DNA from: Macquaria australasica
Taxonomy: Eukaryota; Chordata; Actinopteri; Centrarchiformes; Percichthyidae
DNA length: 64,000 bases
Direction of reading: 5' to 3'
Assembly (NCBI GenBank): GCA_005408345.1
Contig: SEMN01000007.1
Span: forward strand, 2,392,001 to 2,456,000
Shown here: piece by piece, positions 51,969 through 64,000 of the stretch
How the letters are laid out: every line of letters begins with the position of its first letter
How positions within the stretch are numbered: position 1 is the first letter of the stretch
Made by a program: the position numbers and the translations under genes
Notes under the pieces: generated by a model
What the model was told of the DNA's origin: nothing
The model's database searches: none
Seen by the model: only the letters and a program-made list of their open reading frames with translations

Positions 51969-54900
51969 CTATGAAGGGAAAGATGGGGAAAAAATGGCTC
52001 ATTATTATATACTACTACTTCCACTTGTTCTTTCTTGGCTACTTGCTGTTCTGCCGATACCACTTTTTTCCACATATTTTGTATAATAAACTCTACTTTC
52101 GTTTGCCCATTACAAAAGGTGAAGGAAAAGGTCCCTTCCTAAGGCTATTCATCTAAATCTGAACTACCCCTCTGCCCCTTCTATCAAATCAAACAGCCTC
52201 ATGAAAGGATCCCTTACTGTTGTGTTCCACCCCAATATCCTGTTTGAGCAGAAATTATATCAGTAGTAAAAATATAATTTCATGGGGCCTTTTACACTCA
52301 GTAAGACTAGTGATTGATACTGTCTAAATGTATAAAGTCTGATGGGAACAGTGCAGTGAGTTTATAGCTGTTTAAGAGAAATGAGTAACACACCTTTGCT
52401 TCTGTGGTGACCACAGGTTTGGGGGGAAACTGCACCTCAGTGGCTTTTAATATGGTGTTTTCTTGAAGGATATCCTGCTGCGACTGGTTATGACCAAACG
52501 GCTGGAAAAAGACAAAAGGGAGACGTTTAACAGACAGCTTACTTTCATTTTTCACACTGATAAAATAAAATCCATGTTAACGAATGCAGGTTAGTGGTTA
52601 CCTTGCGTCCATATAAGCACTGGTAGAAGATGACCCCTACTGACCAAACATCCACCTTGTTGGATATTTTGGGGGGCTCTTTGCCCACCACAAAGCACTC
52701 AGGAGGCAGGTACCTGTAAGCCACACAATGACAACATGAGATTGAAACAGGTTTTCCCATATAACTTCTCTCTGCACTGTACTCCTTTATACAATTTCCT
52801 GAATGAAAAGAGGATGTGAATTCAATTGGCAACATTTCCCTCAAAAGACTGCGGCTCTGCTACAAACTTGTGAAGCCATATTTGTTGCTTGGTTACTAAA
52901 TGCAGTGTTAATGTGTCTCTATGTACCAGTAGGTCCCTGCTCCTTGTGAGGTCAGCTCCATGCCATCTGCAGAGTTGTAGCTGTCATCATCCATAATCTT
53001 GGAGAGGCCAAAGTCAGTGATCTTAATCTCTCCGCAAGCTGTGCCATTAACCAACAGGATGTTTCCTAAAATCAGAGCAGTAAAAGTAAAATTACAAACA
53101 TATGACTGTAAACAGCCTTTTCTGAGGAATATATAAATTTTTTCTAAATACACACAAACACGGATATATTTATCTTAATTACAATCTAACCCAGATTCTT
53201 GTGGTTACCTTTCCTGAAAGATCACATGAGGAACTCAGTTTTGATAGCAACTCTAAAGAGAGTAGTGCTGTTTTTCCTCTTTTCTGTAACTGAACGGTGA
53301 TCACAAAATGACAAACTTAAACCGTGAGAATACCGGGCTTGAGGTCGTAGTGGATGATGGGTGGGCGGATCTGGTTGAGGTATTTGAGGGCGTTGACAAT
53401 CTGCATGACAATAGAGCGGCCCTCCTTCTCGGTCATCAGCTTATTCTGCTTCAAGTAGAAGTCCAGATCATTGCCTTCACAGTACTCCAGCACTGTGCAG
53501 AACCTGCCAGAGGAATACAACTGATCATTTGGGAAGTTTTTTCACGTTGTCATTTGATACATTGTTATTGTAAAAATATCGATTATAGCCGTTTTAAAGA
53601 TTTTGCCTGATTTTTTAGCACTATATGATGTTTACCACTTCAATGTGATACAAACACTTTTATATTTGTACTGGCGCACCTTTATGAGCTTTATGTAGAA
53701 TGCTTCACTTACGAGTCTGTGTCGAGTGAGAAATAGTCATAGAGTTTGACTATTCTGGGGTGGTCAAGTTCTTTGTGGATTCTGTACTCTCTACAGGCAT
53801 GTCTGCAAAGACATTAACCATTTAGTAACTTTTTAAAAACATCACAAATAAGAACATTCAAAGACAGTTTTAAGCCTGAAGGTCCACTGTGTAACAGAGG
53901 TTCAGACTCACTTGTGGTAGTTTTGCTTCTTCTCCTCCCTCCAGTTCTTGCTGAGTTGATGGATTTTAATGGCCACATACCTTTGCTCTGTCAAATCAAA
54001 AGCCTGCAAAAAAAAAACAAAAAAACAAAAAAAAACAACAACACACAAACACATAGTTAATAAAAATGATTATAAACAGGTACTAATAAAGAATGGACGC
54101 CTACTAAATGGCACTGCTTACCTTGAAAACTTCACTAAAGCCACCTCTTCCAAGTAAATGTAATAGCAGATATCGGTCGTTCAGCGTGGGGTGGTCTTTA
54201 AATCTACAGAAGACGACTTTCTTAAATCATTTGGCTTTTTCAAAATGTTTTAAGCACACAACAGAAGTGAAGTAGAGATGATACGTACTGCGAGTTGTCC
54301 TCATTATGGATTCTCTTCAGCTCCCGAATGTGCAGGTTTCTTACTCGCTCCAAATGCTCCAGCTCTGCCTGGATCTCTGCTTCTTCCTGCATACAACCAC
54401 AAAAATCTATAATCTAACTCAACCCTTGATGAACAAGCACAAGCAACAGAGGTACTAGGTCTATACGTAACTAGGCAGTCACAGGTCCCAGAAATAAACC
54501 CCAAAACACAAAGCTGCTTTAAGTGGTGAGCTGGTACCTTTTTTAGATGACCAATTCTAAGTTTGAAAATCTCCTCTTGCTCATGATATTCTGCCAGTGA
54601 CAACCTGTGTGGAATAAAGTAGCAACAGTTTATAATTTATAACAATATAACCAGGTCAGTTTGTGAGAAAAAAAAATACTAGACTAAGCTACACACTTAC
54701 TTCAGATAAAATTAAAAAGACAGAAACAAGGTAACACAAAGCCTCCTTATGAAATTCGTACTAAGGGTTATTACAGATAGGTTTTTTATTCTTATAACGT
54801 CTCAACAAAAAGAAAAAAAGGGATCTGATTGTGTCAATTTATTTATATTCTACTGTTAAAATAAAGTTTCAAGTGTCCAAATCATCACTATATTACTACT

Positions 54901-57900
54901 GATTACTATCATTATATATTTGAGAAAAAATGCTTATGAATCAAACAATAAAACATCTACAATACAAATACAAACAATAAAACTCAACAAACAAACAAAT
55001 AAAACACCCCAATATCAAAAATGTATCAGCAGTTCAGGAATGACCTTATATACAAATTAATCCCAGGTCACCCAGCCAGGACAACCCATTAAGTTCAGAA
55101 AACTGCACCAATGCATTGCAGCCCTTAAGATCAGAAAACAATAAAATTCAAGCTTCACTACAATAATTTATTTCTGCCTTAGTGTATACTTTGGGCTGTT
55201 CTGTTCTACTGTGTGAAGTAATTCTCACGCTTCATTCTCCTGCCCGTTGCTCCTGCTCTTTCGTTTGTTTTGTTCGAGGCTGGGTGGAGGTGTCTGGGCC
55301 ATGGAGGGAGGTTTCCTCTTTCCCAGCAGCTTCCTCTGCCTCTCGATGTCTTCCCGCTGCGAGTTGACTCTCTCTTGCTGCCTAGAACATGTAAGAAAAA
55401 CCTAGTGTGAACATTCTTGTATGCACAATGGACAAAATGCAAACATATGTTTGTGCCTATTTTCATGCTGACTTGACGAGGTTCTGGAAGGCATATCCAT
55501 CTGTCCACTGCTCAGTGAAGGAGGCTCCATGCCGTACGGTGGTGAAGTGGCCCAGACGCAGACGGTCCTGCATGCTCTTGTCCCTGCAAGCCATCTTCTC
55601 CTGCTTTGACTACAAAAAAAAATAAAAGACGAATTGAAAATTGTACATGCAGACTCAAAAACTCTAAGCTTAACTTAGAGGATGTAATGAACTAAATATT
55701 GCTGTTGAGTTCCACCATAATTACCATGAAACTCTTAACCAGTTAAAAGTTAGACGTGTCAGGTGCTCAGATGTATGAATAATAAAAAGAAAACAACTGT
55801 TTTGGTTTCCACATTGTTGAAAACAAATTACCATTAGCTTTAACAAGGTAAGACAAGCCGTCTCTCTCAAGCAAACATGTTTGTGCAAATGCACACCCAC
55901 CTTCTCGATTAGGAGCTTCTTGCTCATGGTCACACACTTGTTAAGCCGTTCCTTGTAGCGCTCCAGCATCTTCTGCTGCTCATCTACCTGCCGCCTCAAG
56001 TCACAGTTAGCCTGCCAAAACATACATCATCACTCTGACATCTAATTCTTATTGCAACAAGGATTCAAGGCTGTTTTGTTCTTAAAGTGACACGATGCAA
56101 CAACTATCCGTGTGTCAGCTCAGTTTGCTGACATTTACACCAAATGTCATTTAAGCAACAATGGCATTTGGAAGTTAACGAGCACATCCTTCATGACGAG
56201 CTGCAACCAGACTGGTGCAGGTTAATTATCAGGGTTGTTGTGACAAGTGGCAGCACATTTGTCTAGATTTTTTTTTTTTAGTTCTTTTTTGGGTATTTTG
56301 CCTTTATTCCATAGTGACAGTTGAAGAGAGAGACAGGGAAGGGGGGAGAGAGGGGATGACATGCAGCAAAGGGCCCGGGCTGGACTCAGCCTTAATGGTA
56401 TGTGAGCTACCGGGGCGCCCCGTGAAGTGATTATTAAGGACATCTGTGAATGGACTTAATACATACATTTACATATTTAGACATTTACTTGACTGTGTGT
56501 GTGACTATAATCATTGTTAGTCAACAAAAATATCAATTTGTGTATGTGACATTTCACATACACATGGACAAGTATAAGATTTTGTGAGGAATAAATAACT
56601 CCATTGTCCATCCCTACTCTGATGCTCTTTCAGATCTTCCAAATGCCCCAAATTAAGTTCAACTTGTCAGACTTTTAACACAGATTTCAAATATTTTCTC
56701 ATCTTACCCTCAGCAGGTCATCTATCCTCCCCTCTTTCTTCTCCAGGTCAGAGTTCTTGTCCCTCTCCAGTGCTGTCAGTTTCAGCAGCGTCAGTTCTGA
56801 CTGAGGAAGGAGGGCAAAGACAACAACAAGCCAACAGTTAACATCTCATCCCACTCAAATGATGAAGACACCCCTTGGGCCAGTCAGTAACAAAACACAC
56901 CATCACTTTAAATTTATCAAAATCAGACATTGGTGTCTTGGACATTAGATGTGAATTCAAAGTGTTGACCTTTAATTAGGACAATTAGTGTAATTTGCAA
57001 GGATAGCTGGATGTGTGTTGCAAGTAGTGTGTCAGATGAACTACAATGTGGGTGGCAGGCCCTTTCAAAGTTTGACCTTTATTCTTGCATCCACATCTTA
57101 GAAAGCTTGTCATTTTTTCAAATGGCAGCACAAGGTGTGAAGTTGCATCATCCCTACAAGTCAAACTCAACTAGTGATGTCTAAGAGGCCAATTTTTTCT
57201 AAAGAAAGTGCCGTTTTTCCACACAAAAAAACATGGAAGGACAAAATCACAGCTTCTTTTAAGAAGTAAATGTCAAAAGTGGAGCAAGATGCAAAGTGTG
57301 CTCCGAAACCAAACCAGGGTGCTTCTACAATGTCACAATATGAGAATACTTCAGTGAAAATATACTGAAGTAAAATCAGAAAAGTTGGTGTGAAGTGGAG
57401 ATCCAGGTCAGTCAGTCAGTCAGTTACCTGGATGGCTTTGTGTGAGCAGGAGTGTGTGGGGGCTGTCTTAACAGAGCTGCAAGATGAAGAGTCTGTGTGG
57501 GTGGAGCCTGTGGACGAAGGACTGCCGTGCTGAAACTGCAGTTCAGAGAGACAGAAAAAGAGAAGGGTAGAGAGACACAAGGGATAAAATACAACAATTA
57601 TGTAATATAGACAGCATAGGGAGATTACAAAATGGCTGAAAAATGGCTGTCTTGGCCTGGACTCAAGGGCTGCAGCTAACAAAATGTTGGGTCGTCCTTC
57701 AAAAAGTTGAACTTGAAAAGTTGAAAATGTGACGTCATTTAGTAACACACTGCGTTGGCCAATCAAATACATGCAAGCACACATTCCTGATTGTTTACTT
57801 TGTAATATGAAGTGAAATTCTGCTGTTTACCTTGTGATTGTCACAACAAAGGGTAAAGTGATTGCTGCCATGATAACTTTCCTGAGTTGTAAAATCATGT

Positions 57901-60900
57901 CTCATAGTATTATATGCTGTGCAGTCACGGTGTTTTGGCATCTGATGAGCCTTCAAACTCATGGATCTCCCACTCAAACCGGCCTTTCTGTCTCATCAGT
58001 ACATGAAGCAACACACCCAAACCAAACCAGCCTCTTGCATCTTTTTTTTTTTTTTTTTTAAACCCAGTGCTCTTTTCGGTCTGGACGTCCAGTAACAACT
58101 GAAATGGTTACATATGTTTGGGGCAGAGAGTTTGAACCAGGTAGCGAGTTGTGAAAGCCATACATTTCAATGAATCAAGCTTTAGATTCTGGCTAATGCT
58201 GCAGTCAAAGGTATAGAACCTTGATAGGGTGCTTTGATTGGAAAGATGCCCTATCAACCTCCAACACATTTGGTATAGTCCTTTTGTGGGACACTAGAAG
58301 TCACTCATCACACCTTCAATTTAGAGACCTGCTGCTGTAAGAAACTGTTCACCTGTCATTTTATAGGTAGTGAACAAGGTTTTGTAGTTGTGATGAGGAA
58401 AGATGTTATCTTAACACATGATGAATGACAATGGTAAGTGAAGAGATTCTTAATTAGAAGTTTCAATATTTCAGTGATTAAATAAATGACACCGTCATTA
58501 ACAACCACTACAAATTTAAAAGTGCAGGAACCAATTTTATGTAATGTATACACTGTACTGGTTGTGTCTTGTGTCTATGTCTTAGTACCTACAACCAAAA
58601 CAACATCTGAAAACATGACAACACCAGCACTGAAAACATTAACATTAGCTACAGTTTCTCTTGTCAGTGGTAACCGTTAATCCTACACTTGATGCTTCCA
58701 GTTAATAAATAACCACACACTCAGCTATTCTATCATAAATACAACTAACCCACACTGTCAGACTCACTCCATTTTGTGCTTGTTTTCATTTTCCATTAAA
58801 GTCAAACTAAAGGAAAACATTTCATTAACTAAATCTAAAAAACTCACTAGGTAAAGGAATGTTTTGTTACTTCCACTGGCTGAACTGATCCAGACAAACC
58901 AAAGACATGTATATTATCCCCAAAATGAAGTAGACTTTGGTAAAATAAACTAAACTAAATCTTAGCGATACATGCCTCACCAGCCCTGTCAAATTAAGAT
59001 GATACTGTTGCTAAGAGAAAATAGACAAAGACCCACATAACCAACAGATGAATTTAACATTGGCTAAAGTTTAAACAGCTGGTAAACCAACAGGAAAACA
59101 ACTGAGGAAATGGAGCCAAAGCAGGAGAAAGCTATGGAGATGGAGCTGGTGCTCACCAGAGGATTAGACAGTGAGTGCTGTGGAGAGGAGCGCACCAGTA
59201 CAGGGATGCCCCGGGCAGGACTGGTGCCAGAGCCACTGCTACCAGCAAACTGACCACAGGGCAGTTGACAGAGTGTAAACGAGACAGAAAGAAAGAAGAC
59301 AGAGTTGTTAATTAGGAAGAATTTGATGAAGGACCATATTGACACAGTCGGAACGTGAGGGTGGAGACATCACACAAACGTTTGAGAGTGATTTGAAACA
59401 ATGCACAGCAAAGTGGCTAGAATGCAAAATTAATTCACCAGGACTAAGGCATATGATGTCCATTTAGTTTGTACTCACCTCAAAATAATCACTTATTTTG
59501 TGTCCTCTCCCTTTTCCTACAAAAAACAGGACAGGCATAAGAAGTAAGAAAATTCAGTCATTTTATTCTCTACTTTGTTTCTAAGCATATACAAGCATAA
59601 GAATGGCTAACCGCAAAATGCCATGTATTATGATTTGCATCCCAAGGTTTTTCCAGCTTTGCACCCATGAATATTTAGAGCCAAGAGGAAAGCAGTGATG
59701 AAAGTGAAACCCAGGACAGCTGAACATTTCTGAATATAAAGCAGCAGTTTCTGTTGGAAAGTGCCTACTTTGGAGCTCTGTCAGTAAGTAGGATGGACTT
59801 ACCCTGGCTGTTGCTGTCATAGATGTCTCCCTTTCTCTTCCTGCTTCTCTGGTCAGTGGTCTTCTTCTCTGGTGTCTGACATGAGCAGAGAAGCAGCACA
59901 GCTTAAGATTTAAATTGGACTCTATTAAGTTTATTACATTAATCACATTAACATAATGGCAAAGAAACTTAATTGACAACTTAAAGGCCTTGCACCTTTA
60001 AGTTATATGGGTATAATTACACTCCTTGCTAAAAAGAAACATTTGACCATAATGCAATAAGATTAATAGCAGCTTCTTTTCTGTGTTCAGTATTTAGTGA
60101 ACTATGGTGCACTCACTGCACTATACCCAAGTGTTGCACCACTATATACAAAATACTTGACCACTTGTCCAAATCACAATCACTTGGGATACACTGAAAG
60201 TCAGTAAGTGCACACATGTTCAATGGATTTTTCATTTTGATTGACTCTTTCCACCAACCAACCTCCAGTTCCTTGTCACTGAGTGATCCTGCGCTGCACA
60301 GAGACTGGTTGGACGATTCACTGTTGGCTGAACTCTGGAAAACAGAACACACACTTTAGACCTGATTGATTAGTCATGTGCTACTCGAATAAGTAGATCA
60401 TTGTGATTAGAACTAGAAATTAGACATATAAGATTTTTACATGACAATTTCTACTAAAACTGCCATATTGTTTTCTACACTAAAATGTGGACGATATACT
60501 CGTATACACCAAAGGAGGATGGTGGTCTCTCTTGAGGTCTGTTGACATTATCATGCAAGTAAACTCACAAGTCAAAGTGCAGATTTCCACACATCCTTCC
60601 TATCTGACAACTTTAATATAACCCACCTTTAGGCAGTGTTTACAATTGTGGTACAAGTTACTTCAGATCTTAAACACTTTTACAATGTGTGTACATTACT
60701 TTTTCCACTCCTTGTATCTTTTTGTAAGAATTTCAGAAAATGTATCTAACAATTATAGCTTTAAAATTACTGTCACTAAGCTAAAATGCTAAGCTAAGAT
60801 GCTACAGTGGGAGAATAATATACATCCCCTTGTTAATCTGCAAATCTTCACTTTACATCCACTTGGTAGAATCAGTTTGTGTCATGCATAAAATTCATGG

Positions 60901-61792
60901 CCAGCTGCACAGCCTGATGAGACTAAGAAGAAAAAACAGGCTAATTGGAGCAGGAGGCTAATGCTTTTAAGGCCTGCCAGCTGCTGCTCAAGGTCACACA
61001 TACAGCCAAGAAATTTTCTCATCTCTTAACATGTACACTACACATGTTCATCGTAATGTTTTGAATGGTACCTTCACTCCTGCCTTAAATCATTCACACT
61101 GTAATACCACAGTGAGCAGACCTGACAATTCGTTTCAGAGCACTCTGAGATAGGCCGGAGCATGAATGATAGTGATTGCTTTCTCAGGGGTTGCCATTTT
61201 CTCAAATGCGCACCCACACACAGTAATACCCAGTTCAACAGCAGGGTTGCCGCATAGCACGCAGCCTATGCTGTGAACTTCAGCTGCGGTGCCATTTCAG
61301 TGTCACTAGTCTCCACTGACACAAAGAGCTGCTGGCCAGCTCCCATGTCAGCCAAGACAGAGCTCATCTTGTTTTAGCTTTAGCTCAGGGAGACAGGATC
61401 ATTCCACTGGGGGAAACTCCTGAACACAGAGCATCAGTCAATACTGGAAATAGAGAAGACTTGCTGAACTGAAGGACTAACATAAGAGAGTTGACCGATT
61501 GCTGGGATTGCTTGCAGGAAAACTGGGAGCTACTCGTTTGTATCTCCAAATTTATTTCAGCAGGGATAAAAAGGAACCCTCAGCTAGTTTTCTCAACAAC
61601 AAAATACAAGTCAACTCTCATTACATTGTATCTAAAGTGCACATCTGCACTAACAATCTGTACTTACAATAACTAACTATCATGCTAAGAGATGCCAACC
61701 TTGGTCACACCAGCTCCAGTGAAGCGAGCTTCAAGAAGTTCCTGCCTGCGTGGGTCCAGGCTTATAGCCTGGCTATGAAGTCCTTCCATCAT
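51795..61792 (-). CDS. tlk2: Tousled-like serine/threonine kinase 2, complete coding region (20 coding exons, 700 residues)
   Basis: TLK2 is a nuclear, S-phase-active kinase that phosphorylates ASF1 histone chaperones and supports replication-coupled chromatin assembly. The exons total 2,103 nt with matching phases. In order: a serine-rich N-terminus with a basic region (SRKRKGDIYD) and GRGHKISDYFEF, coiled coils (about 160-365) for dimerisation, and the kinase domain (about 385-665) with glycine loop GRGGFSEVF, AIK lysine K419, the family's HYDLKPGN loop (D520) in place of HRD, and DFG at 541-543. TLK2 is preferred over TLK1 because of MME-LHS-LDPRRQELLEARFTG at the start, FLMPHIRK near the end, and position near brca1 and becn1 (all on human 17q). 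It is tail to tail with becn1. Confidence 0.94.
52394..52501 (-). CDS. tlk2: tlk2 kinase exon
   Basis: PFGHNQSQQDILQENTILKA, then TEVQFPPKPVVTTEAK (608-643). Confidence 0.97.
52602..52713 (-). CDS. tlk2: tlk2 kinase exon
   Basis: YLPPECFVVGKEPPKISNKV, then DVWSVGVIFYQCLYGRK (570-607). Confidence 0.97.
52927..53065 (-). CDS. tlk2: tlk2 kinase exon, DFG motif
   Basis: NILLVNGTACGEIKITDFGL, then SKIMDDDSYNSADGMELTSQ (524-570). Confidence 0.97.
53334..53503 (-). CDS. tlk2: tlk2 kinase exon, catalytic loop
   Basis: FCTVLEYCEGNDLDFYLKQN through PPIIHYDLKP (467-524); the catalytic Asp is D520. Confidence 0.97.
53713..53802 (-). CDS. tlk2: tlk2 kinase exon
   Basis: HACREYRIHKELDHPRIVKL, then YDYFSLDTD (437-467); carries the helix C glutamate. 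Confidence 0.97.
53912..54003 (-). CDS. tlk2: tlk2 kinase exon, ATP lysine
   Basis: AFDLTEQRYVAIKIHQLSKN, then WREEKKQNYH (407-437), with the catalytic lysine K419. Its polypyrimidine tract (54005-54045) is a long T/G run. Confidence 0.97.
54122..54203 (-). CDS. tlk2: tlk2 kinase exon, glycine loop
   Basis: FKDHPTLNDRYLLLHLLGRG, then GFSEVFK (380-406). Confidence 0.97.
54289..54386 (-). CDS. tlk2: tlk2 exon before kinase domain
   Basis: EEAEIQAELEHLERVRNLHI, then RELKRIHNEDNS (347-379). Confidence 0.97.
54538..54604 (-). CDS. tlk2: tlk2 coiled-coil exon
   Basis: LSLAEYHEQEEIFKLRIGHL, then KK (324-346). Confidence 0.96.
55229..55381 (-). CDS. tlk2: tlk2 coiled-coil exon
   Basis: QQERVNSQREDIERQRKLLG, then KRKPPSMAQTPPPSLEQNKR (273-324). 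Confidence 0.95.
55473..55609 (-). CDS. tlk2: tlk2 exon
   Basis: SKQEKMACRDKSMQDRLRLG, then HFTTVRHGASFTEQWTDGYA and FQNLV (228-273); nearly invariant with human. Confidence 0.97.
55901..56011 (-). CDS. tlk2: tlk2 coiled-coil exon
   Basis: ANCDLRRQVDEQQKMLERYK, then ERLNKCVTMSKKLLIEK (191-227). Confidence 0.96.
56262..56425 (-). mobile_element. tRNA-derived SINE copy 2 (inverted) in a tlk2 intron
   Basis: 'gcctttattccatagtgaca', 'gagagagacagggaaggggg', 'atgacatgcagcaaagggcc' and 'gagctaccggggcgcccc' are reverse-strand phrases of a common percomorph SINE-like repeat. It shares 'ctttgctgcatgtcatc' with the copy at 31,730. Confidence 0.7.
56708..56800 (-). CDS. tlk2: tlk2 coiled-coil exon
   Basis: SELTLLKLTALERDKNSDLE, then KKEGRIDDLLR (160-190). 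Confidence 0.95.
57428..57535 (-). CDS. tlk2: tlk2 Ser/Thr-rich exon
   Basis: FQHGSPSSTGSTHTDSSSCS, then SVKTAPTHSCSHKAIQ (124-159). Corresponds to the human SPSSTGSGNTEHSCSS segment. A longer alternative human insert seen before this point is not found here. Confidence 0.9.
57536..59156 (-). other. tlk2: tlk2 intron (1.6 kb)
   Basis: A poly(T) run at about 58,031-58,049 is visible. I see no additional conserved coding exon here. Confidence 0.55.
59157..59249 (-). CDS. tlk2: tlk2 exon
   Basis: FAGSSGSGTSPARGIPVLVR, then SSPQHSLSNPL (93-123), matching human ARSSPQHSLSNPL. Confidence 0.94.
59479..59516 (-). CDS. tlk2: tlk2 short exon
   Basis: 38 nt: GKGRGHKISDYFE, matching human RGHKISDYFE. 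Confidence 0.93.
59803..59875 (-). CDS. tlk2: tlk2 exon (basic region)
   Basis: TPEKKTTDQRSRKRKGDIYD, then SNSQ; a likely nuclear localisation signal at RSRKRK. Confidence 0.93.
60263..60334 (-). CDS. tlk2: tlk2 exon
   Basis: [20 protein letters not shown], then KELE (residues 32-55). Matches human [20 protein letters not shown]. Confidence 0.94.
60335..61699 (-). other. tlk2: tlk2 intron (1.4 kb)
   Basis: No exon, RNA gene or recognisable repeat seen. Confidence 0.5.
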
Positions 61793-61794
61793 GT
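61700..61794 (-). CDS. tlk2: tlk2 first coding exon
   Basis: ATG at 61790-61792, two bases after acceptor tttttag. Encodes MMEGLHSQAISLDPRRQELL, then EARFTGAGVTK. Donor gttggc. Confidence 0.94.
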
Positions 61795-63146
61795 CTAAAA
61801 AGAGAGACACAAACAGTGAATGAAACTGTATCTCATGTGGACTAGCTGGGTTGGGTTATTGTCACACAAGACTGACGCATGTGAAAAGGCAGTGGCACAC
61901 TGGCTACCAATATAATTGGTATCTGTGTTTGCTAGCTTACTGTCCCTTACTGCGAAACCAATTTCAATAAAATAAAATAAAAAAATCACAATTTCATTCT
62001 TTGGAAAAAAGCTAACAGGAATAAGTTCTTAAAAATCCTTCATAGAAAAATTCCCCTGCACTGCCTCTTAGAATAACAAGATTTTTGAAACTTTATAGTA
62101 GTAGTTTTATGGTCATCTTAACTAACTGGACCAGCAGTACAAAATTGCTGAAGATGCTGAACCCTGACAAAGAAGCAGAAAAACTAGTCTGTCAGACTCA
62201 GGTGTGTGTATAGGCCAATATGTCTCTTCTTTTGAGTGAAGTTCATAATTTCACCAGTTGCACCAGTGAATCTTCAGATGCCGGTCCTGAAACGCATGCA
62301 AAGTGGATATTCAAAATGACAAATCATAGAAGCAAATGAACAAGTAAGGAGAGCCACTGAATCTGGACATTACTGGTGTCATTACATTACTAATTCAGCA
62401 GTTAAGTCAGAGAGGCATTAGGGACCAAAAAAAACAAACAATCAATTTCAAATCCTCCCCTCCTTTTATATGATTATCATAACCGTATAAAATGGCAGGG
62501 CACGACTTCCTTTCACCATTAGGAACTCCTACCTGACAAGGGTATCCATCAACTAGCAATGGTTTCATGATGATGACAGTCACTCAAAAACAAAAAAAAC
62601 AAAAATAAACCAACCACATAATAATAATAAACGTAGCAGTTTTAACAGCAGCCAACGACACCAAGTTAATTTTGCCCAACAAGCCTATCAAAACAACGCT
62701 GGCCAGCAAACGTTGCCTAGCTGGAGAGAATATGTAGCTTCATCTCAACTTTTATGACAAACCACAAGCTCAACTTTATTTAAACTGACTTCATGGCAGT
62801 TGGTGGAACAACCGTTGGGATACCGTTACTGACTGACAAGAAGACGTTGACCAATGGCAAACTCGGCTAACGCTAACTAGCTAGTTAACATTGGCAAACG
62901 CTACTATGCTCATCAAAGTCTTGCGAACGTTTTAAGAAAGAGAAGCAAAACGCTGTCGTGCACTGTCAAGTTATTATGTATCAGTTAACAGTACAAGTCT
63001 GATCTGATGTAAGCAGCAGCTAGGATATTACTCGTGACTAAATAACGGCTATGGCTACACGGTAGCTTAGGTTACCTTAAGTAGCTAGCGTTAAGTTATC
63101 TAACTTAGCAAGCTAACGTTAACATTAGCTGCAATAGAAGTCTCAC

Positions 63147-63420
63147 CTGGAGCACCTTTCGCGGTTTTCACGGTGACGGCGAACTCCTTAACAACTCCCA
63201 GCCCCACACACCTCAAATAAAGTTATCCATCGACAGTTATTTCGAATTCATGGAAGACATTTGTTACCTTAGCTAATGCTAGCTAAGGTAAGCAGTGTGG
63301 CTGGCTCCGGCTAGTGTCATCCATCCGGACAGGAGGCCCTGATCCTCGGGGTTTCCTCGTCCGCCTTGGAGCCCCTGCACGGGCAAACCTGGAGCTGTCA
63401 ATGCTCTGAAGCCTCTTTAC
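63147..63420 (-). promoter_or_regulatory. tlk2: candidate tlk2 5' non-coding exon and promoter
   Basis: The first coding exon has an acceptor just before ATG, so a 5' UTR exon is expected. A strong - strand donor, GGTGCTCCAG|gtgaga, ends an exon at 63147, in a locally GC/CpG-richer stretch reaching about 63,420. The start site is not determined. Confidence 0.5.
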
Positions 63421-64000
63421 AACTGTTGTTACATTTCTGCTTCACTCGGTCTTTCTATTTGTCATTATCGAGCGATGTAACGTTTACACCGGGAGAAGTT
63501 CAGCCACCTTGTTAGAGTCCATTCTTTAACTGTTAATGAAAGATCATTACCCCCTGCAGCAAGGCCGCACAGGGCTCCAGGGAGAGCTTTATGTGATGCT
63601 TCCTATGCGCTTGTTTAACAGATAATGTAAGCTCCTCAGGTCAGAACCACCCGAAAGAAGACAGCATACTGTAGGCAAGGCATGGTAACTGCCCCAGACC
63701 TCCAAGGGGCCCAACAAGTCCCAGGTTCATTGAGTGCCAATTTGTTTGGGAATTTTCACTACTAAAGTACAATATCAACTAGGTTCTGCATTATTACATA
63801 CATTTGTGCCTTGTCTTGTAGGGCCACAAGATTACTTTAGTTTAGCAATCCCATTTGTATGAATAAAGTGCTCTGTCTTAATTTGTGCATAGATGGTGCA
63901 TGTTCCTAAATTAAGTTGCTGTATGTTTCATGAAATTACCATACACTGTCACACAGAAAACCTGGGGCCAGGTAGTATATCGGGATAGAAGTTTTGGTTG
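63421..64000. other. intergenic end of window
   Basis: No open reading frame of interest and no recognised repeat. 'ggcatggtaactgccccaga' resembles repeat-like text, but I cannot assign it. Confidence 0.4.

Overview
The window is vertebrate nuclear DNA from a ray-finned fish, most likely a percomorph teleost. The genes are split into many exons with GT-AG introns, the proteins match vertebrate orthologues nearly domain for domain, and the non-coding DNA carries interspersed repeats typical of teleosts (TAGC-rich elements, a palindromic foldback, a tRNA-derived SINE). There are no bacterial or viral genes.

Layout. (1) About 1-13,520, + strand: the 3' part of rnd2, an atypical Rho-family GTPase. 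Three coding exons are present; the first exons lie upstream of the window. (2) About 13,520-24,180: intergenic DNA with no supported gene, rich in repeats. (3) About 24,180-44,450, - strand: a complete brca1 reading frame of 20 coding exons (4,320 nt, 1,439 residues), with RING, large central exon, PALB2-type coiled coil and two BRCT repeats. (4) 44,450-45,700: a short head-to-head promoter interval. (5) 45,704 to about 50,700, + strand: complete becn1 (Beclin 1, 447 residues, or 453 with a candidate 18-nt microexon). (6) About 50,940-63,400, - strand: complete tlk2 (Tousled-like kinase 2, 20 coding exons, 700 residues), converging tail to tail on becn1. (7) 63,400-64,000: nothing recognised.

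The genes do not form one pathway. brca1 and tlk2 both act in nuclear genome maintenance (homologous recombination; chromatin assembly in S phase), becn1 in autophagy and endosomal PI3-kinase complexes, and rnd2 in actin and neuronal morphology signalling. As I recall the human map, the tail-to-tail rnd2/brca1 pair also exists in humans, while becn1 and tlk2 lie elsewhere on the same human chromosome arm.

All exon boundaries were read by eye from reading frame, splice consensus and remembered orthologue sequence. Frames close exactly across all exons of brca1, becn1 and tlk2, which is strong internal support. UTRs, promoters and poly(A) sites are less certain. The best leads are an rnd2 terminal splice acceptor that lies inside or against a repeat copy, an inverted repeat pair flanking two rnd2 exons, a possible becn1 microexon, and paired CACGTGAC plus CRE motifs between brca1 and becn1. 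I found no new gene system.
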